A DNA stretch of 64,000 nucleotides from Ruminococcus sp. XPD3002 (GCA_900119535.1 FPJT01000001.1:100367-164366), one strand, 5' to 3'; positions 53,501 through 61,846 are shown, counted from the stretch's first letter. Notes: a model not told the origin generated them from the sequence alone. Numbers and translations are program-made.

Positions 53501-54321
53501 GGAGAAAGTCCGACGGCTCACCTGATCCCCGCGGCTTCGCTGAGACCCTCTCTGACGGCAAATACTCATCAATCGGCTATCACATGTCAGGCGGAGTTTC
53601 ACAGCCTGTAGTTACCACACCTTCAGTTCCTGCAACAACACCTGCGGCTCCTACCACAGCAGCTCCACAGGTACAGCAGACGACTACAAAGGCACAGTCT
53701 GTAACACCTGTTGCAGGGGGCTATACTCACGATTTCACAGCAAACGGCAAGGAGAGCAGCTTCTATACTATCAACGGAAATCTCTCAACAGCCAAGGGTA
53801 CAGTCAGCTACGGCGGAAAGACGCTTTCACAGGCACTTAAGATAGAAACAGCAACAACTATCGACTTCACAGCACCATCCGACGGAAAGTTCACCCTCGT
53901 ATTTGCAGAGCCTTCCGCAACTATAAAGATAGACGGCACAAAGTATACAGCTGACGGCAGCGGTATAGTAACCGCAGACCTCAGAGCAGGCAGCCACACT
54001 GTTACAAAGGCTGATGCAGCTAACCTGTTCTATATGGACTATTCTGCAAACGGACAGCAGTCCGCACCGACAACTACTCAGCCTGTACAGGATGATATTG
54101 TATACGGTGATGCAAACGGCGACGGAGCAGCAAGTCTCTCGGATGCACTGGCAATACTCCAGTATATAGCAAACAGCAAGAAGTATCCTCTTACAGCTGA
54201 GGCACTGGACAGGGCTGATGTATTCAACAGAGGCGACGGCCTTACAGCTATGGATGCGCTTTCGATACAGAAGTTCGATGCAAAGATACTGCCTTCACTC
54301 CCTGAGTCGTATCAGCAGTGA
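50554..54321 (+). CDS. Two-domain pectate lyase (PL1 and PL9) with CBM-like module and dockerin
   Basis: 1255 residues. Signal peptide ~1-45; Fn3-like domain (~48-130); PL1 beta-helix (~136-425; VEVRNIGFMNC, SDADQVKGDGALDTK, DHSDSRHPRIR); Thr/Pro linker; PL9 beta-helix (~595-1015; NADGFAAKLTCGNGN with the likely catalytic lysine, SDDGWDLYAK); a beta module (~1056-1165) that may be a CBM77 pectin binder; dockerin (1180-1250). Two lyase folds in one chain should cut homogalacturonan by different modes. ATG 50554 follows TTGGAGGGATTCAGA. Similar PL1/PL9 proteins are known from R. flavefaciens. Confidence 0.9.
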   Translation: MRNVLMKKRIAAAAASALISVTGTVGTLGSGYMFPMNGLITASAAESSVKFITSAGFGEGVYAEWSAVSGAGGYNVYVDGKQLDTMLIRQYSGYMRADAVGLKAGNHTIKVVPVIGGKEDSSKAAEITAEAYAHDRSGYGFVNGSSSGAYNDDGTLKSGATVIYVTNANKDSVSVTLPDKKGNDVKLTGIQNILLNLKSNTKAGPVDVRFIGNITDPSVLTKGDLYLDTVTCGVTIEGIGNDATFNGFGLVMKNSSNVEVRNIGFMNCDSSEGDDCGLQQGNNHVWVHNCDFFYGDAGSDADQVKGDGALDTKTSSYVTHSYNHFWDNGKCNLQGMKSESVENCITYHHNWYDHSDSRHPRIRTCTVHIYNNYYDGNAKYGVGVTMGASAFVENNYFRNCKYPMLISGQGSDVATGGTFSGEAGGVIKSYGNHIEGAKACLTQNDSAADFDAYEASSRNEAVPSSIKSKSGSTGYSNFDTAGSFYSYTPDNAEDVPAIVTAKAGRVDGGDFKWTFTAEDDESYAVNDGLKSALVSYKDSITAIGSGFKEDNAPAPTPVVTTAAPAPVVTTIQTTAAPVQTQPAATQASAAPVSGGNVIYASPNGGGDGKSASTPTDVLSAIKAVPAGGTIYLLEGNYSFKETIKIEESNSGASGKYKTISAYPGAKVKFDFTGQAVSNSSYGILMAGSYWHFYGFEICNAGDNGMLLSGNNNIIEMMVFNDNEDTGLQVSRSNTSYSTIDKWPSNNLIKNCTSKNNCDEATMENADGFAAKLTCGNGNVFDGCMSYNNSDDGWDLYAKEATGPIGVVTIKNCIAFRNGFTEDGRGYGNCDGNGFKLGGGGVGTRHKVENCLAFENLNCGFTDNNNPKFGDMKNCTAYNNGVGGSGKGNYFVYRCDTSATFNGLMSYYNTGKVSKTNAPGIKIANDKFVGDMTDSIYYNSKYYYAKSKTAMTNGAKLGDIITPTDSDFITLSVAAMGTDFHTAWRKSDGSPDPRGFAETLSDGKYSSIGYHMSGGVSQPVVTTPSVPATTPAAPTTAAPQVQQTTTKAQSVTPVAGGYTHDFTANGKESSFYTINGNLSTAKGTVSYGGKTLSQALKIETATTIDFTAPSDGKFTLVFAEPSATIKIDGTKYTADGSGIVTADLRAGSHTVTKADAANLFYMDYSANGQQSAPTTTQPVQDDIVYGDANGDGAASLSDALAILQYIANSKKYPLTAEALDRADVFNRGDGLTAMDALSIQKFDAKILPSLPESYQQ

Positions 54322-54356
54322 TATGACGAAGGTCCCTAATATAATGATATAATGAG

Positions 54357-54384
54357 AAAAGGAGCTTCCCCGAGCTCCTTTTTT
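54357..54384. terminator. Bidirectional terminator between the pectate lyase gene and radA
   Basis: AAAAGGAGCT-tccccg-AGCTCCTTTTTT; T-tracts on both strands. Confidence 0.88.
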
Positions 54385-54395
54385 CATGTATTGCC

Positions 54396-55766
54396 TTATT
54401 TTATCAGACTGAATGCCTGTTTAAGCGTCGAAACTGGTATTATTTCAATGCTGTAGTCCTTCGGATCAATGGAGGATGCGGACTGACGCGGTATCACGCA
54501 CCTTCTGAATCCCATGCGCTCGGCTTCTCTTATGCGCTGAGCGGCATGTGAAACGGAACGTATCTCGCCGCCGAGACCTATCTCGCCGAAAGCGATAAGC
54601 TCCTCGTCTATCTGCTTGTCCATTATTCCCGAATACAGCGCCATTGCAACAGGAAGATCACCTGCCGGTTCGTCAAGACGGAATCCGCCGACTATATTCA
54701 GGTAAACATCGAGGGTACCCATGAATACCCCGAGACGCTTTTCAAGAACGGCGATGATTATATTCAGACGGTTGAAATCGAATCCTGTAGCCATACGTCT
54801 TGGAGCGGCATAGCTGGTTTTTGATGCAAGTGCCTGTACTTCGGCAAGTATGGGACGTGTTCCCTCGATGACACAGGCAACACATGTCCCCGATACATTG
54901 TGGGGACGTCCTGCAAGGAGCATCTGTGAGGGATTTGCGACTTCGGCAAGTCCCTTGTCCAGCATCTCGAAAACGCCTATCTCATTGGTAGAGCCGAAAC
55001 GGTTTTTGACTGCACGGAGTATCCTGTAGCTCTGATGACGTTCGCCCTCGAAGTAGAGAACGGCGTCCACTATATGCTCCATGACTTTCGGACCTGCGAT
55101 AGCGCCGTCCTTATTAACGTGACCGACTATCAGAACGGGTATCTCCTGGTCCTTGGCGGTGTGCATGAAGAGGTTCGTACACTCTCTCACCTGTGTAAGG
55201 CTTCCGGGACTGGAGGAGATGCCGTTTATGCTCATGGTCTGTATAGAGTCGATAATGGCTATATCAGGAGCGGATTCGGTAATAGTAGCCGCAATTGCTT
55301 CTGCATCGGTAGCTGTAAGGAGGTAGAGATTTTCCGAGTCTACTCCCAGACGCTGGGCACGGAGCTTTATCTGTCTTGCGGATTCCTCTCCCGAAACGTA
55401 GAGTATTGAGTGTTCTTTGCCGAGATACTGGCATATTTGAAGGAGAATGGTACTCTTGCCTATACCCGGTTCGCCGCCCAGAAGCACAAGAGAGCCCTTT
55501 ACAAGTCCGCCGCCGAGAACACGGTTAAGCTCACCGATGCCCGTATCATAGCGTATATCGGTATCTGCGCCTATATCTTCAAGTTCGAGTATATTGTCGC
55601 TGAGACCGTGTACAGACTGAGAAGCTCCCCTTTTTGCAACGGGGGAGCTGTCCAGTGTTTCTTCTTCAAAGCTGTTCCAGGCTCCGCAGGAGGGACATTT
55701 TCCGTTCCACTTGGAGCTTTCGTATCCGCACTGATTGCAGACGTAAACGTAACGTGACTTAGCCAT
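54396..55766 (-). CDS. radA: DNA repair protein RadA (Sms)
   Basis: 456 residues: N-terminal zinc finger (C10, C13, C24, C27 in CNQCGYESSKWNGKCPSCG), RecA-like ATPase with Walker A GGEPGIGKST (~97), the RadA-specific KNRFG motif (AVKNRFGSTNE), and a C-terminal Lon-like domain. It drives branch migration in recombination. Its ATG follows the lipoprotein stop by one base, so translation is coupled. Confidence 0.95.
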   Translation of the reverse strand: MAKSRYVYVCNQCGYESSKWNGKCPSCGAWNSFEEETLDSSPVAKRGASQSVHGLSDNILELEDIGADTDIRYDTGIGELNRVLGGGLVKGSLVLLGGEPGIGKSTILLQICQYLGKEHSILYVSGEESARQIKLRAQRLGVDSENLYLLTATDAEAIAATITESAPDIAIIDSIQTMSINGISSSPGSLTQVRECTNLFMHTAKDQEIPVLIVGHVNKDGAIAGPKVMEHIVDAVLYFEGERHQSYRILRAVKNRFGSTNEIGVFEMLDKGLAEVANPSQMLLAGRPHNVSGTCVACVIEGTRPILAEVQALASKTSYAAPRRMATGFDFNRLNIIIAVLEKRLGVFMGTLDVYLNIVGGFRLDEPAGDLPVAMALYSGIMDKQIDEELIAFGEIGLGGEIRSVSHAAQRIREAERMGFRRCVIPRQSASSIDPKDYSIEIIPVSTLKQAFSLIK

Positions 55767-55767
55767 A

Positions 55768-56892
55768 TCACTCAGCCTCGTCGGTCTCGGTATCGGTTCC
55801 GTCTGAACCTGCGGAGAGTGCTTTTTCTATGTTCTTCTCGCTGAGCTCAAAGAGACGTCCGCAGTCGATAATGCTGTCTGAAGCCTTATAATCAGCGGCA
55901 GAGAAGCTCTCTGCACCGAGACTCCAGTATGAAGTTCCTGTTGAACCAACGGAGTAGAATACATTGCATCCGATATCGAAGGATATCTGTCCGTAAGCGC
56001 CGTAGGAACCTTCAAGTTCGATGAGTTCTTCGCCGCTGAAGTAGTAGATGTGGCAAAGTGCGCCCTCTTCGGTGCCGTCGGAAATAAGAAGCTCGGGGAT
56101 GAGGTCGGCGTTCAGGTCGCAGAACTCGAAAGCGGCATTGCGGTTTGCATTAACCGCATTGTTGTTTGCCTCTGTAAGGAGGTTCCTGCAAAGCTCTTTC
56201 TGCGAGTCGGTAAGAGCGCCGCCCCAGCCGTATGCACAACGTACAGCCTCGTGGATAGATTTCTCGCCGAAAGTGCATTTTCTGCCTGCATCGAAGGAGA
56301 AGTTGTTATTGAAGTCGGCAAGAGCCGCATCGAACTCTATACGGCTGACGTCCTCGCCGTTTATTTCGTGGAATATAGTAGCACCTGATGAAGCGGAAGC
56401 AGTGTTGTCGCTGTAGGACATTACCTCGTTGAGTACTCCCTCTTCGATATTTACGAACTTGCCGAGCATGAATCCTTGTCCCTCGTATTCGTTTCCGAGG
56501 ATGTGTATATCGGGATAGTATCTGAAAGTTCCGTAATTGCCGATCTCGCCTGCAGGGGAGAGAGTTGAAGCGGAGTAGGTGTATATCTCGCAGGGTGTGG
56601 CAAGGTCTGTATCGGGAGATATTATAAGTTCGGGAGTATCATCGCCGTCCAGGTCACGTATCTCAAACATAGACTGTCCGATGCTGCCTTTTTTATTGGC
56701 GAGGTACTTATCAGAGCTCATAAAGTCTTTGAGCTTATTCTCGTAAGCGTTCTGCCAATCGAAGGTTATAGTTGCAGGATCTGTTATCTCAGGTTCTTTT
56801 ACTTCCGACTCCGTCTGACTTGCAGAGCAGCCTGCGGTAGAGAGTAAACCTGTTACAGCTAAAGCGAGCAGTATGCATTTTGATCTATTCAC
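55768..56892 (-). CDS. Lipoprotein with calcium-loop-like repeats, unknown
   Basis: 374 residues with a lipobox (GLLSTAGC, cysteine ~22). The body has two halves, each with an acidic loop: FEIRDLDGDDTPELIIS (~73) and FEFCDLNADLIPELLIS (~255), similar to VCBS/FG-GAP-type loops. No enzyme motif is seen. It has its own promoter (56930-56958), a CGGAGGAATAT site, and ends one base before radA. A surface protein leading a DNA-repair gene is an odd pairing. Confidence 0.7.
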   Translation of the reverse strand: MNRSKCILLALAVTGLLSTAGCSASQTESEVKEPEITDPATITFDWQNAYENKLKDFMSSDKYLANKKGSIGQSMFEIRDLDGDDTPELIISPDTDLATPCEIYTYSASTLSPAGEIGNYGTFRYYPDIHILGNEYEGQGFMLGKFVNIEEGVLNEVMSYSDNTASASSGATIFHEINGEDVSRIEFDAALADFNNNFSFDAGRKCTFGEKSIHEAVRCAYGWGGALTDSQKELCRNLLTEANNNAVNANRNAAFEFCDLNADLIPELLISDGTEEGALCHIYYFSGEELIELEGSYGAYGQISFDIGCNVFYSVGSTGTSYWSLGAESFSAADYKASDSIIDCGRLFELSEKNIEKALSAGSDGTDTETDEAE

Positions 56893-56929
56893 GATATATT
56901 CCTCCGTAATTATACTATATATATTTTAT

Positions 56930-56958
56930 ATTGTATCATTTTTGCAGATTAATGTCAA
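56930..56958 (-). promoter_or_regulatory. Promoter of the lipoprotein-radA unit
   Basis: Minus strand TTGACA (56953-56958), 17 bases, TACAAT (56930-56935). Confidence 0.75.
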
Positions 56959-57078
56959 TTAAGATATTATTACAACTGGAAATAAACTCTGAAAAATAAG
57001 TGTCAGGAATGTGATAAAAATTTGCTGATGTACATATTCTTTTGGTAAGGGACGTTTTTCCTTGAAGGAGATGATGAT

Positions 57079-57345
57079 ATGACAGATGAGAACAGAGTGG
57101 AAGATGAGATGTATGAGGATGAGCAGACTGACGGTCTCATAGAGCTGAAAAAAGAGCCGCGGGCTGACGACTCTGCGGCTGTACAGGCAGTAGTATGCAT
57201 AGTTATAGCGGCTGCACTGATAGGTATAAATATTTTCAGACCTGACCTCGGTGGAGAGCTTATCGCACTGCTAAAGGAGCTGAGCAGCCGAGAGGGATTT
57301 ATAGAGGATCCGATAGGGATGATACTCAGGAGATGGATGGGATAA
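57079..57345 (+). CDS. Small acidic single-span membrane protein
   Basis: 88 residues: an acidic cytoplasmic start (MTDENRVEDEMYEDEQTDG), one membrane span (~39-54, VVCIVIAAALIGINIF) and a short outside helix. AAGGAGATGATGAT precedes the ATG. It overlaps the site-2 protease by 13 bases, so it is probably a partner, regulator or substrate. No family recognised. Confidence 0.6.
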   Translation: MTDENRVEDEMYEDEQTDGLIELKKEPRADDSAAVQAVVCIVIAAALIGINIFRPDLGGELIALLKELSSREGFIEDPIGMILRRWMG

Positions 57346-57842
57346 AGCTTGGCGGTACGGCTTTCAGAGTAAGGTATTCTTTCCTTGTGTTCAATGCGCT
57401 GATATTTCTTCTCAGGGACAGCAGAGTGATACTCGCATTTTATGGAGTATGTCTCATCCATGAACTGGGACACTGCATTGCGATACGTTTTTTCGGCGGA
57501 AAAGTCAGCAGTGTCGAGTTCAGTGGACTGGGTATCCGTATAACTGCACCTCCGCCCCGTTCGCTCAGGGAGGGGATAGCTGTTCTGATGAGCGGACCTG
57601 CGGTCAATATAGCCGCATTTCTGCTGCTGGAGTTGTTTGGCAGGAATTGTTATGCCGCAGAGCTGAATCTGGCTGAGGGACTGTTCAATCTGCTTCCTTT
57701 TCCTTTTCTGGACGGCGGAGCGCTTCTCCTGCTGATAGCTGAGGGCAGTCCCTCGGAAGCGCTGTGGAGAAAAATTATGACCGTACTGCAAGCGGTCGCT
57801 GTCTGTGTTCTGGTATATTTATTGTTTAGTCTGAAGCAGTAA
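57333..57842 (+). CDS. Site-2 protease, M50 (SpoIVFB-like size)
   Basis: 169 residues and about four spans. Zinc motif HELGH (H43, E44, H47) and the second M50 motif NLLPFPFLDGG (D127) are both intact, so it should cleave inside the membrane. Small M50 proteases of this kind include the sporulation protease SpoIVFB, but there is no sigma-K gene nearby to prove that. The ATG sits directly after AGGAG, within the previous gene, so translation is likely coupled. Confidence 0.8.
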   Translation: MDGIKLGGTAFRVRYSFLVFNALIFLLRDSRVILAFYGVCLIHELGHCIAIRFFGGKVSSVEFSGLGIRITAPPPRSLREGIAVLMSGPAVNIAAFLLLELFGRNCYAAELNLAEGLFNLLPFPFLDGGALLLLIAEGSPSEALWRKIMTVLQAVAVCVLVYLLFSLKQ

Positions 57843-57871
57843 ATATGAAAGTATTTCCCATATAGGCGGTA

Positions 57872-58501
57872 TCAGGTGTTCTTTATCTCGGTATAGTAAA
57901 ACACTGCAAGCTGAGTTCGGTCACGGAGAGACAGCTTATCAAGGAGCGAACTGATGTAGTTGCGGACTGTTCCTTCGCTGAGGTAAAGCTCGGAGGATAT
58001 CTCCTTGTTGCTTTTGCCCTCTGCCACAAGTTCGAGTATCTCTTTCTCCTTGTCGCTGATGCCGTATGAAGCGTAGTCGAAAGCGGACTTTGGCTTCATC
58101 AGTTCGGGAAGCTTGGTTACTATCTTGTCTCCGAAAACGCTTTGTCCGCCCATAACCGCTTCAAGTGCGGGAGCGATGCCTTCAAAGTCCTGTTTGAGGA
58201 TATATCCCTTTGCACCGATGTTCAGTGCCTTAACTATATACTCGTCGTCGGAGAAGGTCGTGAGATAGAGGATTTTTGCTTCGGGGAAGTCACTAAGTAT
58301 CTTCTCGCCTGCTTCAAGACCAGTCATTCCTTCCATACGGATATCCATAAGCATGACATCGGGGCGGACTTCCTTATATATACCGATCGCCTCACTTCCG
58401 CTTGAACCCATAGCCGCAACGGTTATTTTGCCTGTGCTTTCCAGGATAGTTTTCAGTGAAAGCGCTACAAGCTTGTCATCATCTATTACTGCGATATTCA
58501 T
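57872..58501 (-). CDS. NarL/FixJ-type response regulator
   Basis: 209 residues: receiver domain (IDDDKLVALSL; phospho-Asp in DVMLMDIRMEG; lysine in GYILKQD) and a LuxR-type HTH (SDKEKEILELVAEGKSNKEISSELYLSEGTV split). AAAGGAAATAAAGGT lies before the ATG. It is 18 bases downstream of its kinase gene. The likely target is the palindrome at 59667-59682. Confidence 0.92.
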   Translation of the reverse strand: MNIAVIDDDKLVALSLKTILESTGKITVAAMGSSGSEAIGIYKEVRPDVMLMDIRMEGMTGLEAGEKILSDFPEAKILYLTTFSDDEYIVKALNIGAKGYILKQDFEGIAPALEAVMGGQSVFGDKIVTKLPELMKPKSAFDYASYGISDKEKEILELVAEGKSNKEISSELYLSEGTVRNYISSLLDKLSLRDRTQLAVFYYTEIKNT

Positions 58502-58519
58502 ACCTTTATTTCCTTTCTT

Positions 58520-59581
58520 TTACTCTTTCGGAACTGACATAAAAATGCGGAATCCCTTATCCGAAGGGTTGAAACTGATATTACCGTTTACAGCGGCGGC
58601 ACGGTCCTCCATATTTCTGAGGCCGATGCCGCTTTCTTTTATTGTTCCGCAGCTTCCGTTATCTTCAATGAGAAGCTGATAGAATGCGGGATGCTCGCGA
58701 AGTATCACATGGAGTCTGTCTCCGTTTGAATGTTTCAGAGCATTTGATACGCCTTCCTTTACAATGCCTGCAAAGCAGAATTTCAGCTTTCCCGGGATGT
58801 CACTGCTGATATCATAGTCAAGGGATGTTCTGAATTTTTCATTGGCACTGCTGATGGATTCCTCCAGTATTTTTTTAAGGTCAACGGATTCGTCGTGAAG
58901 ACCGTGGACACTTTCGCGTATACTTGTCATAGCGCTGTCAAGGGTGTTTTTCAGACTTGAAAGCGGCTCTTTCATATTCTCGTCCTTGTTTACTATCATG
59001 AGGGCACCTGCCTGAAGCAGTGAACGTGTCAGCATATGTCCCACGTTATCGTGTATCTCTCTTGCTATGCGGTTTCGCTCGCTTAGAGTTGCCATTCGTA
59101 TCTCGTTATCCTGCGCCTCTGTAAGACGTTTGTTCCTTTCGGAGAGAAGTACGTTCTGTTCTTTTACCTTGTCACGGAGTTCGGTAACTTTTTGTAGATT
59201 CTGTTCAAATCCCGATATCCTGCGGTATATTATAACAGCGATAAGTATTCCTGCGGCGGTTATCATGTACTGATACGGTTTAAGACCTGTCGGCGTAATG
59301 AGAACTAACGAAGCAGGAAGTACAGCCCACCATTTCTTTTCGTACAGAGCGTCGTAAAGCATAAGGGGGACGGTGCAGAAACAGGACGGTATAACGCCGC
59401 ATACAGCTGAACATACCAGAATTACTGCCGCAGCCTTTTTAGTGCCCGAGAATATCTGCACAAGCGAAGAGCCTGCCATAGCGATTAGGAGAGATGCAAC
59501 GGGAGCTGCGATATTCTCCGATAGTCCCAGAGCCAGCAGGCAGAGAAGGAGTATCACGCTTTTGTCGATAAGTCTGCTCAT
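58520..59581 (-). CDS. Membrane sensor histidine kinase (HisKA_3 family)
   Basis: 353 residues: several N-terminal membrane spans (~1-125) with very short outside loops, a coiled coil (~125-165), the phospho-His in RNRIAREIHDNVGHML and a C-terminal ATPase domain (GIVKEGVSNALKHS, IEDNGSCG, GIGLRNMEDRAAAV). The input resembles the 'intramembrane-sensing' kinases paired with exporters. AGGAGGTTTAAAGC precedes the start. Confidence 0.9.
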   Translation of the reverse strand: MSRLIDKSVILLLCLLALGLSENIAAPVASLLIAMAGSSLVQIFSGTKKAAAVILVCSAVCGVIPSCFCTVPLMLYDALYEKKWWAVLPASLVLITPTGLKPYQYMITAAGILIAVIIYRRISGFEQNLQKVTELRDKVKEQNVLLSERNKRLTEAQDNEIRMATLSERNRIAREIHDNVGHMLTRSLLQAGALMIVNKDENMKEPLSSLKNTLDSAMTSIRESVHGLHDESVDLKKILEESISSANEKFRTSLDYDISSDIPGKLKFCFAGIVKEGVSNALKHSNGDRLHVILREHPAFYQLLIEDNGSCGTIKESGIGLRNMEDRAAAVNGNISFNPSDKGFRIFMSVPKE

Positions 59582-59615
59582 GCTTTAAACCTCCTTGAAT
59601 TCTTTGATCAATCTC

Positions 59616-59644
59616 ATTATAACATATGACGCAGATTCTTTCAA
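59616..59644 (-). promoter_or_regulatory. Promoter of the kinase-regulator genes
   Basis: Minus strand TTGAAA (59639-59644), 17 bases, TATAAT (59616-59621). Confidence 0.8.
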
Positions 59645-59666
59645 GTGCGGGTATCGGGAGAAAGTT

Positions 59667-59682
59667 CATGACAAATGTCATG
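59667..59682. promoter_or_regulatory. Perfect palindrome, candidate operator
   Basis: CATGACA-aa-TGTCATG, centred about 65 bases upstream of the expected ABC transcription start and just upstream of the kinase promoter. It fits a LuxR-type response regulator dimer. Confidence 0.6.
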
Positions 59683-59727
59683 TGAAAATACTGACTGCGG
59701 ACACTACCGCATCTGTTTTTCATGGTG

Positions 59728-59733
59728 TATAAT
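59728..59733 (+). promoter_or_regulatory. -10 box of the ABC transporter operon
   Basis: TATAAT without a recognisable -35 at 17 bases, which suits an activator-dependent promoter with the palindrome upstream. Confidence 0.55.
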
Positions 59734-59763
59734 GGATACATAAACCAAAGGAGGTACAACAGT

Positions 59764-60714
59764 ATGGCAAATTCAGTTGTAAAGATAAATAACCTTGTTA
59801 AAAGATACGGAGAGCTTATAGCTCTCGACCATTTCAGTCTTGATATAAAAGAAGGCGAGGTATTCGGACTTCTCGGTCCGAACGGTTCGGGCAAGACCAC
59901 TACGATAAACTGTCTGCTTTCACTTCTTGCCTTTGACAAGGGCGATATCGAGGTCTTTGGTAAGGAAATGAGCCCCACAGCCTATGACATAAAGAAGGAA
60001 ATAGGCGTTATAATGCAGAATGTTGCGGTGTATGAGGAACTCACCGTCAGCGAGAATATCGACTATTTCTGCGGCCTTTACATAACCGATAAGGAGGAGC
60101 GCAGAAAGTGTGTTGAGGACGCTATAAAGTTCGTGGGACTGGAGGATTTCAGGAAGTTCTACCCGAAAAAGCTTTCGGGAGGTCTTCTACGCCGACTGAA
60201 TATAGCCTGCGGTATCGCTCACAAGCCTAAGCTGATAATCCTTGACGAGCCAACAGTTGCGGTCGATCCCCAGAGCAGAAACAATATCCTCGAGGGCATA
60301 CAGAAGCTTAACAAGCAGGGCGCAACTATTATATACACCTCTCACTACATGGAGGAGGTCGAGCAGATATGCACCCGCATAGCTATCATGGACAAGGGAC
60401 GAAAGATAGCTGAAGGCACTAAGGATGAGCTGAAGCGGATGATACGCAATACCGAGACCGTGAATATAGAGATTCTCGATGTATCAGAGGATATCATCAA
60501 GGAGATATCTGCTCTTCCTCATGTATATGATACAGCCTACGACGGCGAAAAGCTGACGGTTTACTGCTCGGGCGGCAAGCACAATCTCATACGCATCCTT
60601 GATGTGCTTCAGAAGCACGATATGGCTTTCGGCAGAGTTTACAGCGAGCTTCCCACACTTAATGACGTTTTTCTTGAGATAACAGGCAAGGCTCTCAGGG
60701 ACAAGGAGGATTAA
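59764..60714 (+). CDS. ABC exporter ATP-binding protein
   Basis: 316 residues: Walker A GPNGSGKTTT, signature LSGGLLRRLNIA, Walker B LIILDEPTVAVD and the H-loop TSHYMEE, with a C-terminal extension as in ABC-2 drug/peptide exporters. ATG 59764 follows AAAGGAGGTACAACAGT. With the two permeases downstream and the divergent two-component system it resembles the Lnr (linearmycin resistance) type of self-regulated exporter. Confidence 0.93.
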   Translation: MANSVVKINNLVKRYGELIALDHFSLDIKEGEVFGLLGPNGSGKTTTINCLLSLLAFDKGDIEVFGKEMSPTAYDIKKEIGVIMQNVAVYEELTVSENIDYFCGLYITDKEERRKCVEDAIKFVGLEDFRKFYPKKLSGGLLRRLNIACGIAHKPKLIILDEPTVAVDPQSRNNILEGIQKLNKQGATIIYTSHYMEEVEQICTRIAIMDKGRKIAEGTKDELKRMIRNTETVNIEILDVSEDIIKEISALPHVYDTAYDGEKLTVYCSGGKHNLIRILDVLQKHDMAFGRVYSELPTLNDVFLEITGKALRDKED

Positions 60715-60715
60715 T

Positions 60716-61846
60716 ATGTTTTTCCATGATCTTAAATACATGCTGATTTCGGGATTCAGGGTAAAGAGCTTCCTTTTCTGGCTCATGCTTTTCCCGATCC
60801 TGCTTGGAACTCTTTTCAAAGTTGCGTTCGGCAATGTTTACGAGAATGATGTGCTGTTCAGTTCCATTCCGACAGCAGTAGTTGAAACCACGTCTGATCC
60901 TGTCTTTCATCAGGTCATCGATTCTATTGAAGAATCCGACGAGCCGCTTTTAGATGTTGAGTATACCGATGAGGAAAATGCAATGAAGCTTCTGAAAGAC
61001 GGCAAGGTAAGCGGTATAATCTATGTCGGCGACAAGCTTTCACTCTCGGTTACCGAGCAGAAAATGGATCAGGTGATACTGAAGACCTTCGTTGAGCAGT
61101 ACGGTGTCAACGAGAAGATAATAAAGGAAACAGCTGAAAAAGATCCGTCGAAGATACAGGCAGTTGTGGGCAAGCTCTCTGAGGATGTTTCAGCATGCAG
61201 GGATATCCCTGTGACACACGGTGATCCTGATATCTACGTGCAGTATTTCTACAACCTTATTGCAATGGTGGCTATGTACGGCTCAGTAACAGGACTGCAT
61301 ATCACCGTTCAGAATCAGGCTAATCTCTCAGCTCTCGGAGCAAGAAAGAATTGTTCTCCTACACCTAAATCCGTCTCAATGCTTGCTGATCTTACGGGAA
61401 GCTTTATAATGCAGTCGGCTTGTATGATACTATGTGTTACGTTCACTCATTTCGTGCTGAAAATAGACTTCGGCGACAGACTGCTTCTTGTATATGCTGC
61501 GGCAATACTTGGAGGAATACTCGGAGTTTCATTCGGTTTCTTTTTCGGCGCTGTGAATCGTTTCAGCTTAGAGGCAAAGATTGGAATAGTTATGGCAGTA
61601 TCGATGCTTTCATGTTTCCTGAGCGGTCTTATGATGGGACAGATGAAGGGTATCATAGCTGAGCACATCCCGTGGCTCAACAAGATCAATCCTGCAACAG
61701 TTGTGGCTGACTCGCTGTTCAGCCTGAATATGTACAGCGATTACTCACGCTTTATTTCAAGAATAATAACAATGCTTGTCATTACGGTTGTTTGCACAGC
61801 TGCAGGCATAATCATTACAAGGAGGAAGAGATATGCAAATCTTTAA
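60716..61846 (+). CDS. ABC-2 type permease, first subunit
   Basis: 376 residues: one N-terminal span (~16-40), a large outside domain (~45-175) and about five C-terminal spans (from ~180). This is the ABC-2 exporter layout. AAGGAGGATTAAT in the end of the ATPase gene serves as its site (one base between them). Substrate unknown. Confidence 0.88.
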   Translation: MFFHDLKYMLISGFRVKSFLFWLMLFPILLGTLFKVAFGNVYENDVLFSSIPTAVVETTSDPVFHQVIDSIEESDEPLLDVEYTDEENAMKLLKDGKVSGIIYVGDKLSLSVTEQKMDQVILKTFVEQYGVNEKIIKETAEKDPSKIQAVVGKLSEDVSACRDIPVTHGDPDIYVQYFYNLIAMVAMYGSVTGLHITVQNQANLSALGARKNCSPTPKSVSMLADLTGSFIMQSACMILCVTFTHFVLKIDFGDRLLLVYAAAILGGILGVSFGFFFGAVNRFSLEAKIGIVMAVSMLSCFLSGLMMGQMKGIIAEHIPWLNKINPATVVADSLFSLNMYSDYSRFISRIITMLVITVVCTAAGIIITRRKRYANL

